Positions 35,808 through 49,322 of a DNA stretch of 64,000 bases are shown here, one piece after another (position 1 is the first letter of the stretch; each line of letters begins with the position of its first letter). The position numbers and the translations under genes are program-made. The stretch is from the NCBI RefSeq assembly GCF_012273895.1, contig NC_052126.1:6337218-6401217 (forward strand), written 5' to 3'. Origin of the DNA: Zerene cesonia (taxonomy: Eukaryota; Arthropoda; Insecta; Lepidoptera; Pieridae). A model generated the notes under the pieces. It saw nothing but the letters and a program-made list of their open reading frames with translations, had not been told where the DNA came from and searched no databases.

Positions 35808-38800
35808 CGTTAAAATCTGGGTCAGGTATACTCTGTGACACGGCGCTCTTGAACGCATCCAAGTGCAGTTCGAGTGCGCCCTCTTGCGGAACGCCGCCGT
35901 TTCGAAATTTGAATTTGCCGCTGCTCTCGTTCTTGAAAAGCGCGGGAAACAGGCCCGGGTCGTACAAGATGGCGATGCTCTCGCCGAGAAAGCTGTCATC
36001 TTTGTTTTGTATGATGCCGTATTTCTCGTGCAGGTTGTCGAATGGGATTCTCTTCGATTTGCACTGCATCGTGGGCACGTTCCAATACACTCGGAAGGGC
36101 TTTTTGTAGTCGCGCGGCACGTCTTCGGGCAACTCGATGACGTAATAATTGCTGGAACAAGTTAAGGGTACTGGTCATGCTGCATTTTTGTTATGTTACG
36201 TGTACGTGGAGGTTTGAATTCTTTATTGTATGAGGAAGCTTTGTTAGGCTAGTCTATGGGGTAGAAGTGTTAGGAACGTATTAATGTTATGATTGTTAAA
36301 AGATAAATGTGTTGAAATGTGTATGGAGAATTTTAAGTAATTATGCTAGAAATATCAATAACGTTAGAAGTTTTTTTTAACTGGTGATAAGTTTATTGAA
36401 AAATACGTTGATCATAATTCATCATCATCAGCGCATATATGTTCCCACTGCTGGGACTCAGGCCTCCTATGAGGGTTGATCATAATTATTATTTAGAAAT
36501 TTGAGCCCTTATAGATAAATACTGCTTAGAGCAGTATTTATCTATAAGGGCTCCATATCCACTAATAGCAAAATAACAAGATCTCTGAAATCAATTCATG
36601 TATCATATGAAAAACATTTGAACCATACACTAGAATGAGCTAGTTAGATTTGATCCAATAAGCAATTAGACCTTAAAAAATCATCCAGCGGTATGTAAAG
36701 CCCAAGTCTCATTACTCACAAATGGACACGGATACCATAAGAATAAAAAAAATGGTGATGCTGCAGCCCTACTTTCATTCCAAGTTGACAGCCCTATCGA
36801 CATTTGTGTCTAGGCCTACATGTATTGCTCATTACCTTGACATTGTAGGGTACAATCACCTGTTACGCCATGCTTCATACATTTACAACTCAATCGCTAT
36901 GCGCATAAGGCTTAATTTTGTATGAATGTAAAACTTTTTTTCGTTTGTTTGCATAAAAGTTTACACTGATATTACATTGTTTATTTGTTTACTACAACAA
37001 AGGTCGCTAATATTTAGATAAAATATTAACTAACGTACCAGAAAAGTAAGGTTTTACTTGGATCTAGTACTGCAATTTATTTCAAAGCTATTACCCAGTC
37101 CAGTACCAGTCTTTATCAGCTCCTAAACGAATGAACCGCGTTTGATTCAGCACATGTTTTAAAGCTTAATTGCACAACGAAGTCAAACTAATAAAGATAG
37201 GCGAATCTGAAATTACTTTTATTAATGAAATAATACACACACTAACTACCTGCTCGCGGCTTCGCTCGCCTGGACTACAACCTAGTGAATTTTCGAAAAA
37301 GGGGCAGAATAACTTCTTATTTCAACAAATAGCATTTTATAGGTATCTATTACACTTAAATTTATAATTATAAAATATTCTCTTGTTAAATCCATCGATA
37401 TCAATTAAACGCCCTTATAATAACTTTTCTCGATTACAATGTTGCCAATAGAATCAAAGCTAAAATTGGCTTATCACCATTTAAAATGTTATCAAAATCT
37501 GCCCAGTAGCTTTGACGTGATAAACGCACATACACACAGAAGAACATACAACACAAGAACAAATATATACTAACCAGTGTATTGAGGTTTATAAAACATT
37601 TACATTGCAATAACTCTTATAAAAAGATATTTAATGTATAGAAATGGTATGGTTGTTTTATTTTATGTATAGACTTCGCTTAAAGATCTTTTAATTCAAT
37701 CATGCGGAAAGTCTTTATCGTCAATATAAATTATCTTCACTCATTGAGATATATTAAAAATTTGAATGAATCAAGTGACCTCTTTATGATCACGAGTAAC
37801 GAAACCCAGTTATATCCAGCTAAAGATATCTGAATAAGGTATCTTTGCAGGATTGATCTTTTGCTGTGATGTAACATTAATATATCGGATATCAATTGGT
37901 TGGATGAATAATTGTCAGTGAAGATACAGATGACATTTTTAATAACTTGTCAAAACTCGTTGAACTCTCGAATCGAAATGTTTTATGAAAAAAAATTGAT
38001 CACGAGGCGGGATTCGAACCCGCGTTTCTTGCCTAATAATCATCTTAATTGTCTCATGATTCTTATGCAGAGTATTCGTAAGGAAATTAATTCATTCTGG
38101 CAATCCTAATCAGGATAACAACATAAACTCTTGAAATTATTGTATTGTCACCAATACTTGATACGTGTACAAAGTTAAAAGTGTGTTAAAATCTAGATAA
38201 ATCTAGGTAAAAATTAATAAAGGAGTCGATTTCCTACAAACATGTTCTATTTAGAAATGTAATCCCTATTTAATTTTTCAGTTTTATAGCATTGAAAATG
38301 CTTTATAAATGATCCCTAGATAGTAGTAGTAAGTAGTATAACATATAGAGGGTAAATTTTGAGAGATTAATTAATTATTAATATGCAATAGAACGAGTCC
38401 ATTCTGATAGTCCGTTAGCAGAAGTAAGCTTTACCCGGGAGAACCTCTGCGAGGATATTTTACATAAGCTAATAGATAAAACCTATTGAGATCTAAAATA
38501 TACTCAGATAGCGTTTGATCGGTACAGCCTCGCATCCCACATAAAATGGTCTTACTATTAGGCACACGGATGTTAATTGTCTCACGGTAATTGTATACAT
38601 ATATATATTATGCCTTTGTATATCCACGATACTGAAGGCATAAGGTTTCAGTACTGGTTTGTGAAGGTCAGGTCCATTGTTTTTATCTAGCTAATCCCAA
38701 CATGCTAAAACATTACCTCTTTGTGCGATGTTTTAACCGGTAATAACTAACAAACCCGTTAACCAAACAATATGATTTAGTACTTACTACCTAGACTTGA

Positions 38801-41800
38801 AACCTATTGTGCTAATAACGGGGTCATACTACATATTATAAACTAGACGATTAGACATAAGCATTTTCATATGTGTCACCTATGAGACTTAGACATAACC
38901 GTAGTACAGAGGTCAGTTACACTGCAATAGTAAACAATGATGATGCTGCAGTGATAATAAAATCTCTCCATCTTCTCGAGATAACGCGGAAGTAAAACAA
39001 AGGACTGAGTCATTGACTTATTCGTGTACGTTCAGAATTCTTGCAAGGTCAGCTACAGGACTCACTGATAAACTAATAGTGGTCTGTGGTTTTGGTGGCA
39101 TGCAACGCAGATAAACGCCTATGTGCTAATCCAGGCTATATCTCTGTAGCAAACTACATGCAAGCCCTTAACATGAAGCGTTAAACCTCGTGTTTGAAAA
39201 AAATATATCTAGTTTTATAAAACTAAAAACTAATGGTAGAATCAACTAAATTATCTCACTTACTCTTTCAGAGTGTACGTAAGGTATTTATTTAATCCCG
39301 GCGATTCTTACCGGGATAGTAGGAACTACGGTAAATCATGAAATTATCGTATTTTCACCGACTTTGATAGATGTACAAAAAATTCTGTCTGTCTGTACGA
39401 ATTAAAATCTGTCCGTGTATACGTCAATTTCGTGTTTCAAGGAGTCGGTTACCTTACATTATCATTTATTACTTACTAGCTTGCATTCGGCTTTGCACTC
39501 GTTAATTTCGGAGTAGTTTAATAAATGTTATTATAGATATAAACCATCCTCTCGAATCACTCTTGAAAGAAACTCCATCAAAATCTGTTGCGTAGTTTTA
39601 AAGATTTAAGCATACATATAGGCACAGGGACAAAGAAAGTGACTCTGTTTTATACTATGTAGTGAACAGCAGACGACGCATTCGCAGCGGCCCTAACTAC
39701 TGGACGAAGTTGATTGCATACCATCAGGCGAACCACCAGCTCAGTTGCTCGCTATGACATAAAAAAACTTTTGAAAAACCGTTCATAACGCAATGACGTA
39801 ACGATCATCTAAAAGAGTACTCGCTGTACTATTTTTAGATACGTATTATTCCATTTACACCAAAACTACTGAACGATGACGACATAGGGCAAAGCTCTTA
39901 CTGTAATTAGCTAACAAATTATTAGCATGTCTGAAAATATCTAAATAAACGTTTCTTTGTGCTGCCGAAATGGGAGCGGAAGTGTTTGTTATAAATATAT
40001 ATGTTTATTAGTCTTTTATTTTCAGAAACAAAGTCCGTTAAAACGATGTGAATTATTTTTTTAATAAAGGATTAATGTAAATAAAAAAAATCGTGTGAAT
40101 AAATTTTATTTGTGTTTATTTATAGCCCTTTCTCTTTATAGCTGATAGCATACTAGCTTCTTGTAGCGTTGCCCGCGTTCACGTGGGAGTATGATCTTTT
40201 CTCCTCCTCCTCCTCAGTTGGTTCCTCACAGTTGAGGATCGTGACCTCACGTCACTTTTTTGACGGCCTCTCTCCACCTGTTACGGTATTCAGCTTGGTG
40301 GAGAGAGACGTTCATAGGGATGATATTTCACTATGGTAAAATTCAAACTATTTCCTTGCGTGAAATAGCGACAAACATACAACAATATCTACATTTAATT
40401 TGCATTCCATCGAAAATCATTCAGCCGTTTGGAGTTAGTTCACAATAGACTTGATAAAACTTGTTGCAGTTGTTAACATATTAAAAAAATATAGTTAAAC
40501 GTTGTTTTACGAATAAATATAATAAGATAAAAATTCACATAAAATTTATTAGCTTAAACAATAAATAATATAATTAAGAATATAGTTTTTTAACAGTTAA
40601 AACGTGGGGTACTCTAAACAGCTCTTGAAAGCGGCCTACTAATACTATAATTGATAGTATTAGACAATTTATATTTAACCTATTAAGCAGTCTATTAAAT
40701 GAACGCTAACCTTTGTTTTACCAAAACATGTATATTTACCGAGCAAATCATTAAATATTAACGTTCAATAAATAATATTTATGAATAATAGGAAGTGAGG
40801 AAGAAAAACACGATTGACATTGAATGATATATCTTATATACACGTTTCACCTAAATATTATGCTTACTTGACAAATATTATACTATTAACGCGTATTTCA
40901 TTCTGTGCAAACGGTTAATTTTAGCGTACGTTATATACAAGTCGACCGTCCGCTTGGTACAGTGGTTAACGCGTGAGCTAATAACCGAGGGGTCCTGGGT
41001 TCAACCCGGTGGGGACGCACAAAAAAAAGTCTCGGTCTGGCACACAGAATGATCGCCTACCTGTCCGTAAAGAAAATCGATCAGTGAATCAGATGTACAT
41101 CACCTGCCCCATACCCTACTAGGGCAAACGGGACTTATATACAAGCAGTCCGCCCTGGCTTCACCCGTGGTATGTTTTTGCTCTCGAAGAAGCTCTGTCT
41201 AGAACCTTCCTGTCTAAATAAAAATTTGCCGAATTGGTTGACCCGTTTTTCGCTTTTCGCTTAGCAATACATTTTGTGGTTATTTTATATTTATATATTT
41301 AAATTAAGTGTCATTGGTTTGTCCGCAATGGAGTCCTAAACTGCTCAACCGATTTCAATCAAATTTAAAGATAGGATATTTTATATTATTTCAATTACAA
41401 TCAGACTACTCGGGCGGAGCGGGGGCGTGCAGCTAGTATTTATATAGATAAGGAATAGGTTTAAAATCGATGATGAATGTTGCTCTTACGATTATTAAGG
41501 GTTCCCGTTTCCTGTTTAACATTTTATACAGTGACGGATGTACGGACGGACGGATGGACTGGATACGTTTGAACGTTTTACAAATTAGTAAATAAAATTA
41601 TTGTGGGAGTCGAGCACGCTTCGGCACGAATTGGGCCAGCTCGCACCGGGGAAGTACCACACCCCCACAGAAAACCGGCGTGAAATAGTGGCATGCCACT
41701 GTGTTTCGTACGGTGAGTGGGGGAGCCGGAGGCCCGTTTCCTTTTCCTCACCCGTCCCAGTCCATTCCTTCTTTCCAGTCGTTAATCCATTCCTTTTCCC

Positions 41801-43283
41801 TTACCCCAAAAAAGCGGGCAGCGCATTCGCAGAGGCCCTACCTTTGCGAATGTTCATGGGCGGTGGTGATCGCTTACCATCAGGCGAACCACCAGCTCAG
41901 TTGCCCGCTATTACATAAAAAAAAAAAAAAAATCGGCCCTTAATATCTTTGTCTTAATTGAAGTCAATATGACAACGAAATTTGTAATAATATTGTTAAT
42001 TAAATTAGTATGTAGTTTTATTCTTTTTTATGTATCTATTTGTAATTCTTATCAAAATCAGTCTAGCCGTTGCAAATTAGTCAAAAAAAGACATGATAAA
42101 TATGTAATTAAGTACTAAAAGTATATATTTTTGGTATTGTTTTTATTTACAGCATACGCTTAACGTCTCGTTTTATAATTTTGTTGTGATGAATTTGAAA
42201 AGACATATCATTAAAATTATAAATATACATATATTTATTCGTATAAAGCTAATATAAATTAAATAATTAACAATACACACTACACATACAACTCAACAAC
42301 AAAAGTGATTTGGATAAAAAAATAAATAAATAAATAAAACTCTGTGCCCAATAAAAATGATATCTCAAATATTTAGGTCGATAAAAAATCTCTTAAACGT
42401 GTTAAAAGTTCGTTCATCTATAACCATTAATTAAAAACTAAACATTATTTTGTTTACATTCCGATAAATAACGTTTGTTGTTAATGTGACTATTATTTCT
42501 CTAGTTCTTAACATTAAATCATAATTCGGAGTAAAAAGCATTTTTCTCGCGATAGCGCATTCGTTTTTATTGTCATTTATTTCTTAGAAATATCATCCAC
42601 CCGATAGCTTTTTTGTTTTTACAAAGGATTTAGGATTTTTTCTAAACATTTATAGATTTATTTTGTTTTATTATTGTAGGTTCCTAATCTACATATAATA
42701 TGTAACAAAATGTTTTGATAAATAAATTATTGTTTATTATTTTATTATATTATTTAGAGTGCCGAACTTGGTATGGCATACTAAAGGAGCATAAGGTGTT
42801 TTTGCTTAATTTATAATTTTTTTATGCCATAAGCAGTTAACAGAGCTGGTGGTTCGCCTGATGGTAAGCGATCACCGTCCATGAACAGAGCTGAGGTAGT
42901 GCCTTATTATGTGATCCAATTTATTTATACGTATTACAAACAATAAAAATGTTCGTTTTTTTTTGTATTTAATAAATATATAACCGACTAATCTGAAAGG
43001 GCCTTTTTATATATACAATAACATATACTTTTTATATATATAACACAATATAAATAAAATATATTATAGTTATCACGGTTTTAAATCAAACTATCATAAT
43101 TACCGCAATGAATTTTATAATTATTAATCACATAAGATTAAATTTTAATGTTAACTCTTTTTTTATTCGACTCTATATGTAATTAATATTTTACTCTTAA
43201 ATAAAAATGTATTCATTACCTTACCTTTCATCGTCGCATCGCACTGCGTAGCGCGCCAAGATTAAAAACAACAGAAACTTCAT
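35808..43283 (-). CDS. GH56 hyaluronidase, N-terminal exons 1-2
   Basis: Exon 1 (43283-43225) starts with ATG and encodes a signal peptide (MKFLLFLILARYAVRC), so the enzyme enters the secretory pathway. Exon 2 (36151-35808) joins in phase 2 and encodes the start of the GH56 fold: FRVYWNVPTMQC (C50), EKYGIIQN, IAILYDPGLFPAL and RNGGVPQ. It breaks in phase 1 after PDPDFN, exactly where the plus-strand exon at 23829 begins (GVAIIDFESW). In related hyaluronidases these two pieces are contiguous (..FPGVGVIDFESW..). The 7-kb intron 36152-43224 holds several repeats. Exon 2 is markedly richer in GC than its surroundings. As placed in the window the gene is cut by the inverted contig; the full model has seven exons and about 643 residues. 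Confidence 0.92.
36421..36476 (-). repeat. 3' fragment of the (GAT)n-tailed SINE
   Basis: Reverse complement of the 3' end of 47591-47892: ATCATCATCATCA, then the inverse of GGAGGCCTGTGTCCCAGCAG. Confidence 0.65.
36503..36553. repeat. Perfect 24-bp inverted repeat (hairpin)
   Basis: Arms 36503-36526 and 36530-36553 are exact reverse complements with a 3-nt TAG loop. It lies in hyaluronidase intron 1, just upstream of exon 2 and next to a SINE fragment (36421-36476). Such a hairpin would form a strong stem in the pre-mRNA. Confidence 0.9.
37996..38165 (-). mobile_element. tRNA-derived SINE relative
   Basis: Minus-strand B-box-like GGGATTCGAACCC next to TGATCACGAGG, as in 15118-15258. It is followed by a tail shared with several other places (for example 24345-24600, 30672-30800, 39250-39370, 49440-49540, 55415-55520). 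Confidence 0.5.
39486..39665 (+). repeat. Interspersed repeat ending at TTTTATACTATGTAGTG
   Basis: Diverged relative of 6618-6800; same head, middle (CATCAAAATC) and tail. In hyaluronidase intron 1. Confidence 0.5.
40943..41134 (+). mobile_element. tRNA-derived SINE, nearly full
   Basis: Head CTTGGTACAGTGGTTAACGCG (A-box-like) and B-box-like GGGTTCAACCC, then an A-run and the family tail CCCCATACCCTACTAGGG. In hyaluronidase intron 1. Confidence 0.7.
41603..41932 (+). mobile_element. Poly(A)-tailed retroposon, second copy
   Basis: Nearly identical to 13511-13834 over its whole length, with an 18-A tail. The low divergence points to recent activity. In hyaluronidase intron 1. Confidence 0.75.
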
Positions 43284-43991
43284 TTTAAATGTCACATTAA
43301 AAGGGCACGTGCTTATAAATAGTTCTTTGCACCATAGTATACGTTATTTTATTAGTTGGTATCTAAATTATTGAAGCCAATATCCCGTGGTGTTATGAGA
43401 CATAAATGCATATAAAATATATTTCACTTTTTTTTAAAAAGTTCCAATCATATTTTATTTAATAACAAGGCAATGGAAATAATTGTTTCATTAAAAAAAA
43501 ATATACCACAGCCTCAATTCATTCAACAAAATTCGTAATTTAAAAAATCATATTGTCAATGCGCGCGTAATTTCCCGCCAAATGATGGCGTTCACGCTCG
43601 ATGCGTTCAGTAACCACGGTTGGTCGCGACTCTTGACGCGACAGCACACAACGATATTAAATACTTCAGTCTGGTTTAAGGCTGGCGACCACTGACAGCA
43701 AATAGCTCTCTATATATATATGATAATATAAATTCATCATACATATATGATTTGTTTATATTTCAACATTTATTCCTTGAAGTAACTATTACGAATACAC
43801 GAAATATTTATAAACTTGCCGTTCAGAAATACTTGAATTGCAAAACATTAAGTACCTAAATTGACATAAAAATGAATACTGTAAATTACGAGTATAAAGT
43901 ATCTTCAATTTTGAAATTAAGAAAAAGAAGATTAATGCCTACGTTTTAAAACCATTATATTTGGATAATACACAAAAATTGTGTTGGTTGT

Positions 43992-44101
43992 TTGTTTTCC
44001 TTTATTGTATGGACGCCTTTTGCTAATTATTTAGATTTTTGTTTAAATGTATATTATGTTGTACGCAATAAAGAATTTTCATTCATTCATTCATTCATTC
44101 A
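43992..44101 (+). mobile_element. LINE 3' terminus with (ATTC)n tail
   Basis: GCAATAAAGAATTTTC followed by five ATTC units resembles the terminus of CR1-like LINEs. It lies about 700 bp upstream of the hyaluronidase start. Confidence 0.45.
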
Positions 44102-45148
44102 AAAATTACTTTATGATATCACAACGTTTTTTGGATCTGTCAAAATTTGGCAAAAGCACATATTTTGTTCTACTGTATGTACGACATTTTCTCATAAAAC
44201 TTACGAGAATTTTTTAAATAATGTCATACTGGATGATAACCCTTACCTTGAGAACCTATAACTAAATAAGCATATTGTTTACAAGAACAAACGCGGAATG
44301 AATGAATAAATATTAATGAATAAAAGGAACGATTTGAATCTTTCTCTGTAAGGAATACATCTACAATTGATATGTCACAGAATAAAATAATTAGTATGTA
44401 CATACAATATTTATTATCAGTAACATAATAGACAATAGTTCTATTATTTACTCTGCGTGGTTATAAAGCCGGTAGAGTAAAATATATTCAGTTTTGTAAT
44501 TAAAAAATAAATAAATCGCCATTTCGTTTGTTTATTTTTCAATTGAAAACGAAAGAAAGCGATTGGCGTATATGAAAAAAGTTGATGATTAAACAAGTTC
44601 TCATATAAAAAAATCATGTTGTATATATATAATGCCTTCTGAAAAGATACTAGATCCATATTTATATGAATTTGAACCATATTGACTATCCATTGCTATA
44701 AATGTGTTACTAGAACCCTCATAGCTATCCGATCAGCGAATCACATTTCAAATCCGCTGTCAAGCTTTGTTTTTAACAGAAAATGATTTAAAATCGAATG
44801 TAAAAAACGGTCTATTTGAGTAATTAAATAACTGAGTTTACAGTAATTTGAGGTCTTTAAAAAGTTAATTAAAAAGTCGTAGACTCATATATCTGTACAC
44901 TGCATTAAAATCTTACAATAAATTGTTAGTAACATTGTATTATTTGATATTTTCTCTACAATAGCTTTATTCACTTCACACACAAAGAACCTCACTTGAA
45001 GATTTCTATTTCTGACATACTTCAAAATACGAGTAACTCTTAGATGCAATGCTGATTCAATACGGTGGAGGTGTGAGAAGCGTCATTACGAATGGATAAT
45101 AGCTTATAAAAGTTACAGTTAATACAGGGGTAATTGAATTATTCAATA

Positions 45149-45347
45149 TTAGCTGCGCCCGCGGTTTCACCCGCGTAAGTCCGTATCCCGTAGGAATATC
45201 GGGATAAAAAGTTGCCTATATGTTATTCCAGTTGTCCAACTGTCTATGTACCAAATTTCATTGCAATCGGTTCAGTAGTTTTTGCGTGAAAGAGCAACAA
45301 ACACACATACATCCTTACAAACTTTCGCATTTATAATATTAGTAGGA
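45149..45347 (-). mobile_element. Helitron-like element with repeated terminal motif
   Basis: Family copy (plus-strand start TTAGCTGCGCC, end GTAGGA before T). The terminal TTAGTAGGA motif is repeated three more times directly outside the element (45348-45380). Confidence 0.7.
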
Positions 45348-46441
45348 TTAGTAGGATTAGTAGGACTAGTTAGTAGGATATTGTTCGGGAACTTTGAAGG
45401 ATATCGGTATTTTCTTTATCTGACATTATCAACATAAATGCCCGAACAAATTTTTATTTATAGAACCTTAAAAGATGACTTGTCTTTTTGTTTGACATAT
45501 TCAAGAGAACAAATCCCCCTTTCACTTCTTGAAATCCATATCTAGATCTAGATCCAGTATATTCATTTCCAAATGTGACATTTCTAATGTAGTTAGGTAC
45601 TCAATACACAATACAATATACTTTATTTAACACATAAATGAGGAATTAACAAACAAAGAAGAAGAAAACAAGAAGGGAAAGAAACATTTAAAGGTCAAAT
45701 AGGCGACCTTATCGCTTTTAAGCGATCTCTGCCAGACAACCTTTGGATAGGATATTATATTTTGACATTAGAGTAGGTGGTTTCGAAGAAGGGAATCGAG
45801 ATGAACAAACAGAAAAAAAGATGCTTATAATAATAAAACTAACTTTAGTAAAAATAATAATATACATACATACATAGGTATATATATTACATGCATATGT
45901 ATTTACTACATCCTAATCACATTTCTCAAACCAGAGACAAGAAAACTCCAGGTATATCATCTGTGCATGGAAGTCTTTCGCAATGCAGTGTAATGAACCC
46001 ATTTCTTAATATTCATTTCTTAATACACTAACAGCCATGTTTACTGTAAGCAAATTCCATTTGTAATTTACTGTTTGCGGTACTGTTAGGACTGTTAATT
46101 TTAATCCTCTTTATGATTTGACTGTGGGATGTGTTAATTTCGAAACGTTTCAGAGTTTTGACACGTTTTTATATGTGACAATGGCGTTTATTTCTTTATT
46201 TATAACTCTTCAACAAAAATTGTACAGGAAACTTAAAAAAAATGTATATTAATAAAAAGATAAAAAAAGAAAAAGAGTACAATTTGTTGGGCGGCCTTAT
46301 AACTCAGAAGTGATCTCTTCCAGGCAACCCGGGCAAGAGGTAACAAGCATTAATAAATTACTGGCGGGAAACAAAATAGCACAATAACCTACAACATATA
46401 CATAATATCTGTTATTTGCAGCTTCTTGTTAATATTGATTA

Positions 46442-46639
46442 CTAGCTGCGCCCCGCGGTTTCACCCGCGTAAGTCCGTATCCCGTGGGAATATCGGGATA
46501 AAAAGTTGCCTAGATGTTATTCCAGTTGTCCAGCTGTCTGCGTATCAAATTTCATTGCAATCGGTTGAGTAGTTTTTGCGTGAAAGAGCAACAAACACAC
46601 ACATCCTTACAAACTTTCGCATTTATAATATTAGTAGGA
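46442..46639 (-). mobile_element. Helitron-like element, full copy
   Basis: A at 46441, CTAG at 46442-46445, GGA ending at 46639, T at 46640. One more TTAGTAGGA unit follows. Confidence 0.75.
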
Positions 46640-47180
46640 TTAGTAGGATTCTAATCCGTCGATCTGTGTTCCACTGCCAAGTATTGTTATAAAATATCTG
46701 CATTTGACAAATTTCTATTGTGATACAGTGGTAACGATATCTATACTAATTCTATATAGCTGAAGAGATACGGTAATGTCATTAACTACTGGTTCAATTT
46801 AAACATTTAGAGTTAGATGGTTCATTTATGGAGGAAAGCTGCCGTTTGCTAGCTGTGATGACTCCGTGGTGAGGACCTCAGAATTAAATCGATAATGCGG
46901 GGATGCGAAATAAACAGATTTTTTTATTATAATAATATGCTTGCTTGAAAGATTACTGTACTTGTGTCCCTGTTATCTTACTCAGGTCTTAAACTATCTT
47001 GGTACGAACATTTCGTACAAATCGGTTCAGTGGTTTAGGCGTGAAGGGACAGACAGAAAGACTGTACTTTCGCATTTATAATATAAGTCTGTATGTACGA
47101 CGTGGGTTCATATTAATGTCATTAAAAAACTAGGGTTTTAGAAGGCTATAATGTATATGAGGGGTTCGCGGATGAATTTT

Positions 47181-47320
47181 AACCAGCTCCCGTGGCCCTC
47201 TCACTCAAGTGGCTCGACGGAACACAGTGGGGTTTTGGTCGGTAAGAATCCGACATAACCCACGGCTCCATCCCCGGGGGCCGTGGGTATCTATGCAAGA
47301 TTTCCCCACTATAAAAAAAG
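47181..47320. repeat. GC-rich hairpin-bearing repeat fragment
   Basis: GC-rich island in AT-rich DNA with a stem CCCACGGC/GCCGTGGG around GGGG (about 47258-47287). It looks like a fragment of an interspersed element; the class is unknown to me. Confidence 0.35.
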
Positions 47321-47590
47321 GCTATAATGTGTATAGTCGCGTAAACAAGGTAAGTTGAGAGACATATCCGATAATAACGGTACAATTAAACATCATTGCT
47401 CCTGTAACGACAACCATTTATGTGTTTCCGATGTTATTACATAACCTGTATCTACAAGCTTATGCAATGAGGAAGGATGTAATATTTGTTGAATGGAGTT
47501 GAGCACGCTTAGCAGACTGGGCTAGCTCGCAGGGGATAGTACCAAACCCTTAAAGAGGATCAGCTTCAATAGAAGTATGTGAATATTACT

Positions 47591-47892
47591 GTGGTGGCTC
47601 AGCGGTGAGAATCTCGGACTTCAAAATCGATAAGTCGGGGTTCGAGACTGGGCGAGTGTGCAGATATAAATTGATTTTTCAATTTATCTGCGCATGTAAA
47701 TAACAACACCACTGCTCACGGTGAAGAAAAACATCGTGAGGAAATCGGAATGCTCGAGAATCAAAAGTTCGACGACATGTGACATCTGCCAACCCGCACT
47801 GCGTGGTGGATTTGTGGCCTGAACCCTCATAGGAGGCCTGTGTCCCAGCAGTAGGAACATATATGAGCTGATGATGATGATGATGATGATGA
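47591..47892 (+). mobile_element. (GAT)n-tailed tRNA-derived SINE, full copy
   Basis: Starts with a tRNA-like head (GTGGCTCAGCGGTGAGAAT, B-box-like GGGGTTCGAGAC). Middle: CAATTTATCTGCGCATGTA. End: GTGTCCCAGCAG and (GAT)n. Partial relatives lie at 13325-13486, 36421-36476 (-), 56641-56775 and 62967-63145. Confidence 0.75.
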
Positions 47893-49126
47893 CTGTGTTA
47901 CAGCGGGTGCTGGAGCTGGGAGCCTTACTCTTTTTAGATAAGAAAACTATGTGCTAATGAGGGCTTATTTACCACTCTATTTGATGTTTCCAAAAACGGT
48001 TCTCAATATAAAATACCGCTGTATTCGTTGTATAAAATCATTCAATTTGCCAATTGGTAAATGGTTTCTATTTTTCTATATTAGATGTATACTTTCAGTA
48101 AATGATTGTTGTGGTATTGTATTGTTTTCCACTTTCGCAATCATCGAATATAGAGAAAAGATTGAGACTTGGACTAATTATCATATTGAAAATGGTCCCT
48201 ACGGAATGCTGACATATTACCATTGAGTATCCCACTGTGATTCATCTTTGAACTCTTCTATTCTTATTTTATTCTTATTTTAGTTTATTTTTGTGTAATA
48301 TCGTATCTTAGTAATTATTTTTACAAAAAACTAAACCGTCTACAAGGATGACCATCTTTCACATAAAAAATATAATCATAAATATCGTTTTACCCAGTAA
48401 CAAGTTATGCGGTGACAAACACACGCAGTCGAATTGATAACCTCCTTTTTTAATAAGGCAAACAGAATATAATATATTATACTCAGCTCGCTATTGTGTT
48501 CACCGTGAACATATTACATTTTTGGTGAAACGAACTGAATAGGTATTCTTAGTGAAACGACCACTGAACCGCAGGCGAGAGTCCATAGAAATCGAAGGTC
48601 TTACATGAACCACCCATTTCAGAAGTCAATAGATAAACGTGGAAACAATAAAATCAAACGACACCGCACTTAAATTGGAACTGATAAATCATATTAACCT
48701 ACTTTGTATAAGGTTAAAAAACAAATAAAGTTGGAAAACTTTACGCCGCTGTTGAATTGGGTTCAATCGAATAATGATAAGTCAATTCGACCTAACTCTG
48801 CAGTTGATCAGTTCATTTGATTTGCTTTTAATAGTATCCCACTTCTGTATAAAACTCGCTGCGTCACTTGGCTTCGTCCGAGAAAAAAAATTTTGTCTAT
48901 ATGTCAAAATAGTATGTGTTGCTTCGGATAATCTATAAGTATCTATTCCTTACAATATGTAGCGCAAGAGCGCAAAAGTACGGGACTGATTTCGAAGGTA
49001 CTTTCACTGTTAGATATATACATGATCCCTGATGGTTAAAGACATATACCACGGGCAATGCCCAGGTGAAACGCTACTGAACACTTGAACTAAATCATCC
49101 TATAGTTAACATAAGATTATTAGATA

Positions 49127-49322
49127 CTAGCTGCGCTCTGCGGTTTCACCCACGTAAGAAGGTATCCCGTAGGAATATCGGGATAAAAAGTTGCCTATAT
49201 GTTATTCCAGTTGTCCAGCTGTCTACGTACGAAATTTAATTGCAATCGGTTCAATAGTTTTTGCGTGAAAGAGCAACACACACACATCCTTACAAACTTT
49301 CGCATTTATAATATTAGTAGGA
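49127..49322 (-). mobile_element. Helitron-like element, full copy
   Basis: A at 49126, CTAG at 49127-49130, GGA ending at 49322, T at 49323. Confidence 0.75.

Noticed and set aside
35849..36165. Plus-strand frames opposite hyaluronidase exon 2
   Set aside because: Antisense shadows of the GC-rich GH56 exon on the minus strand.
33420..43224. A CRISPR-like or defence-type repeat array
   Set aside because: The repeats are dispersed transposon copies of different families; there are no regularly spaced short repeats and the organism is an animal.
47951..48226. 91-codon plus-strand frame
   Set aside because: AT-rich, no recognisable motif, no flanking splice signals that build a gene; probably chance.
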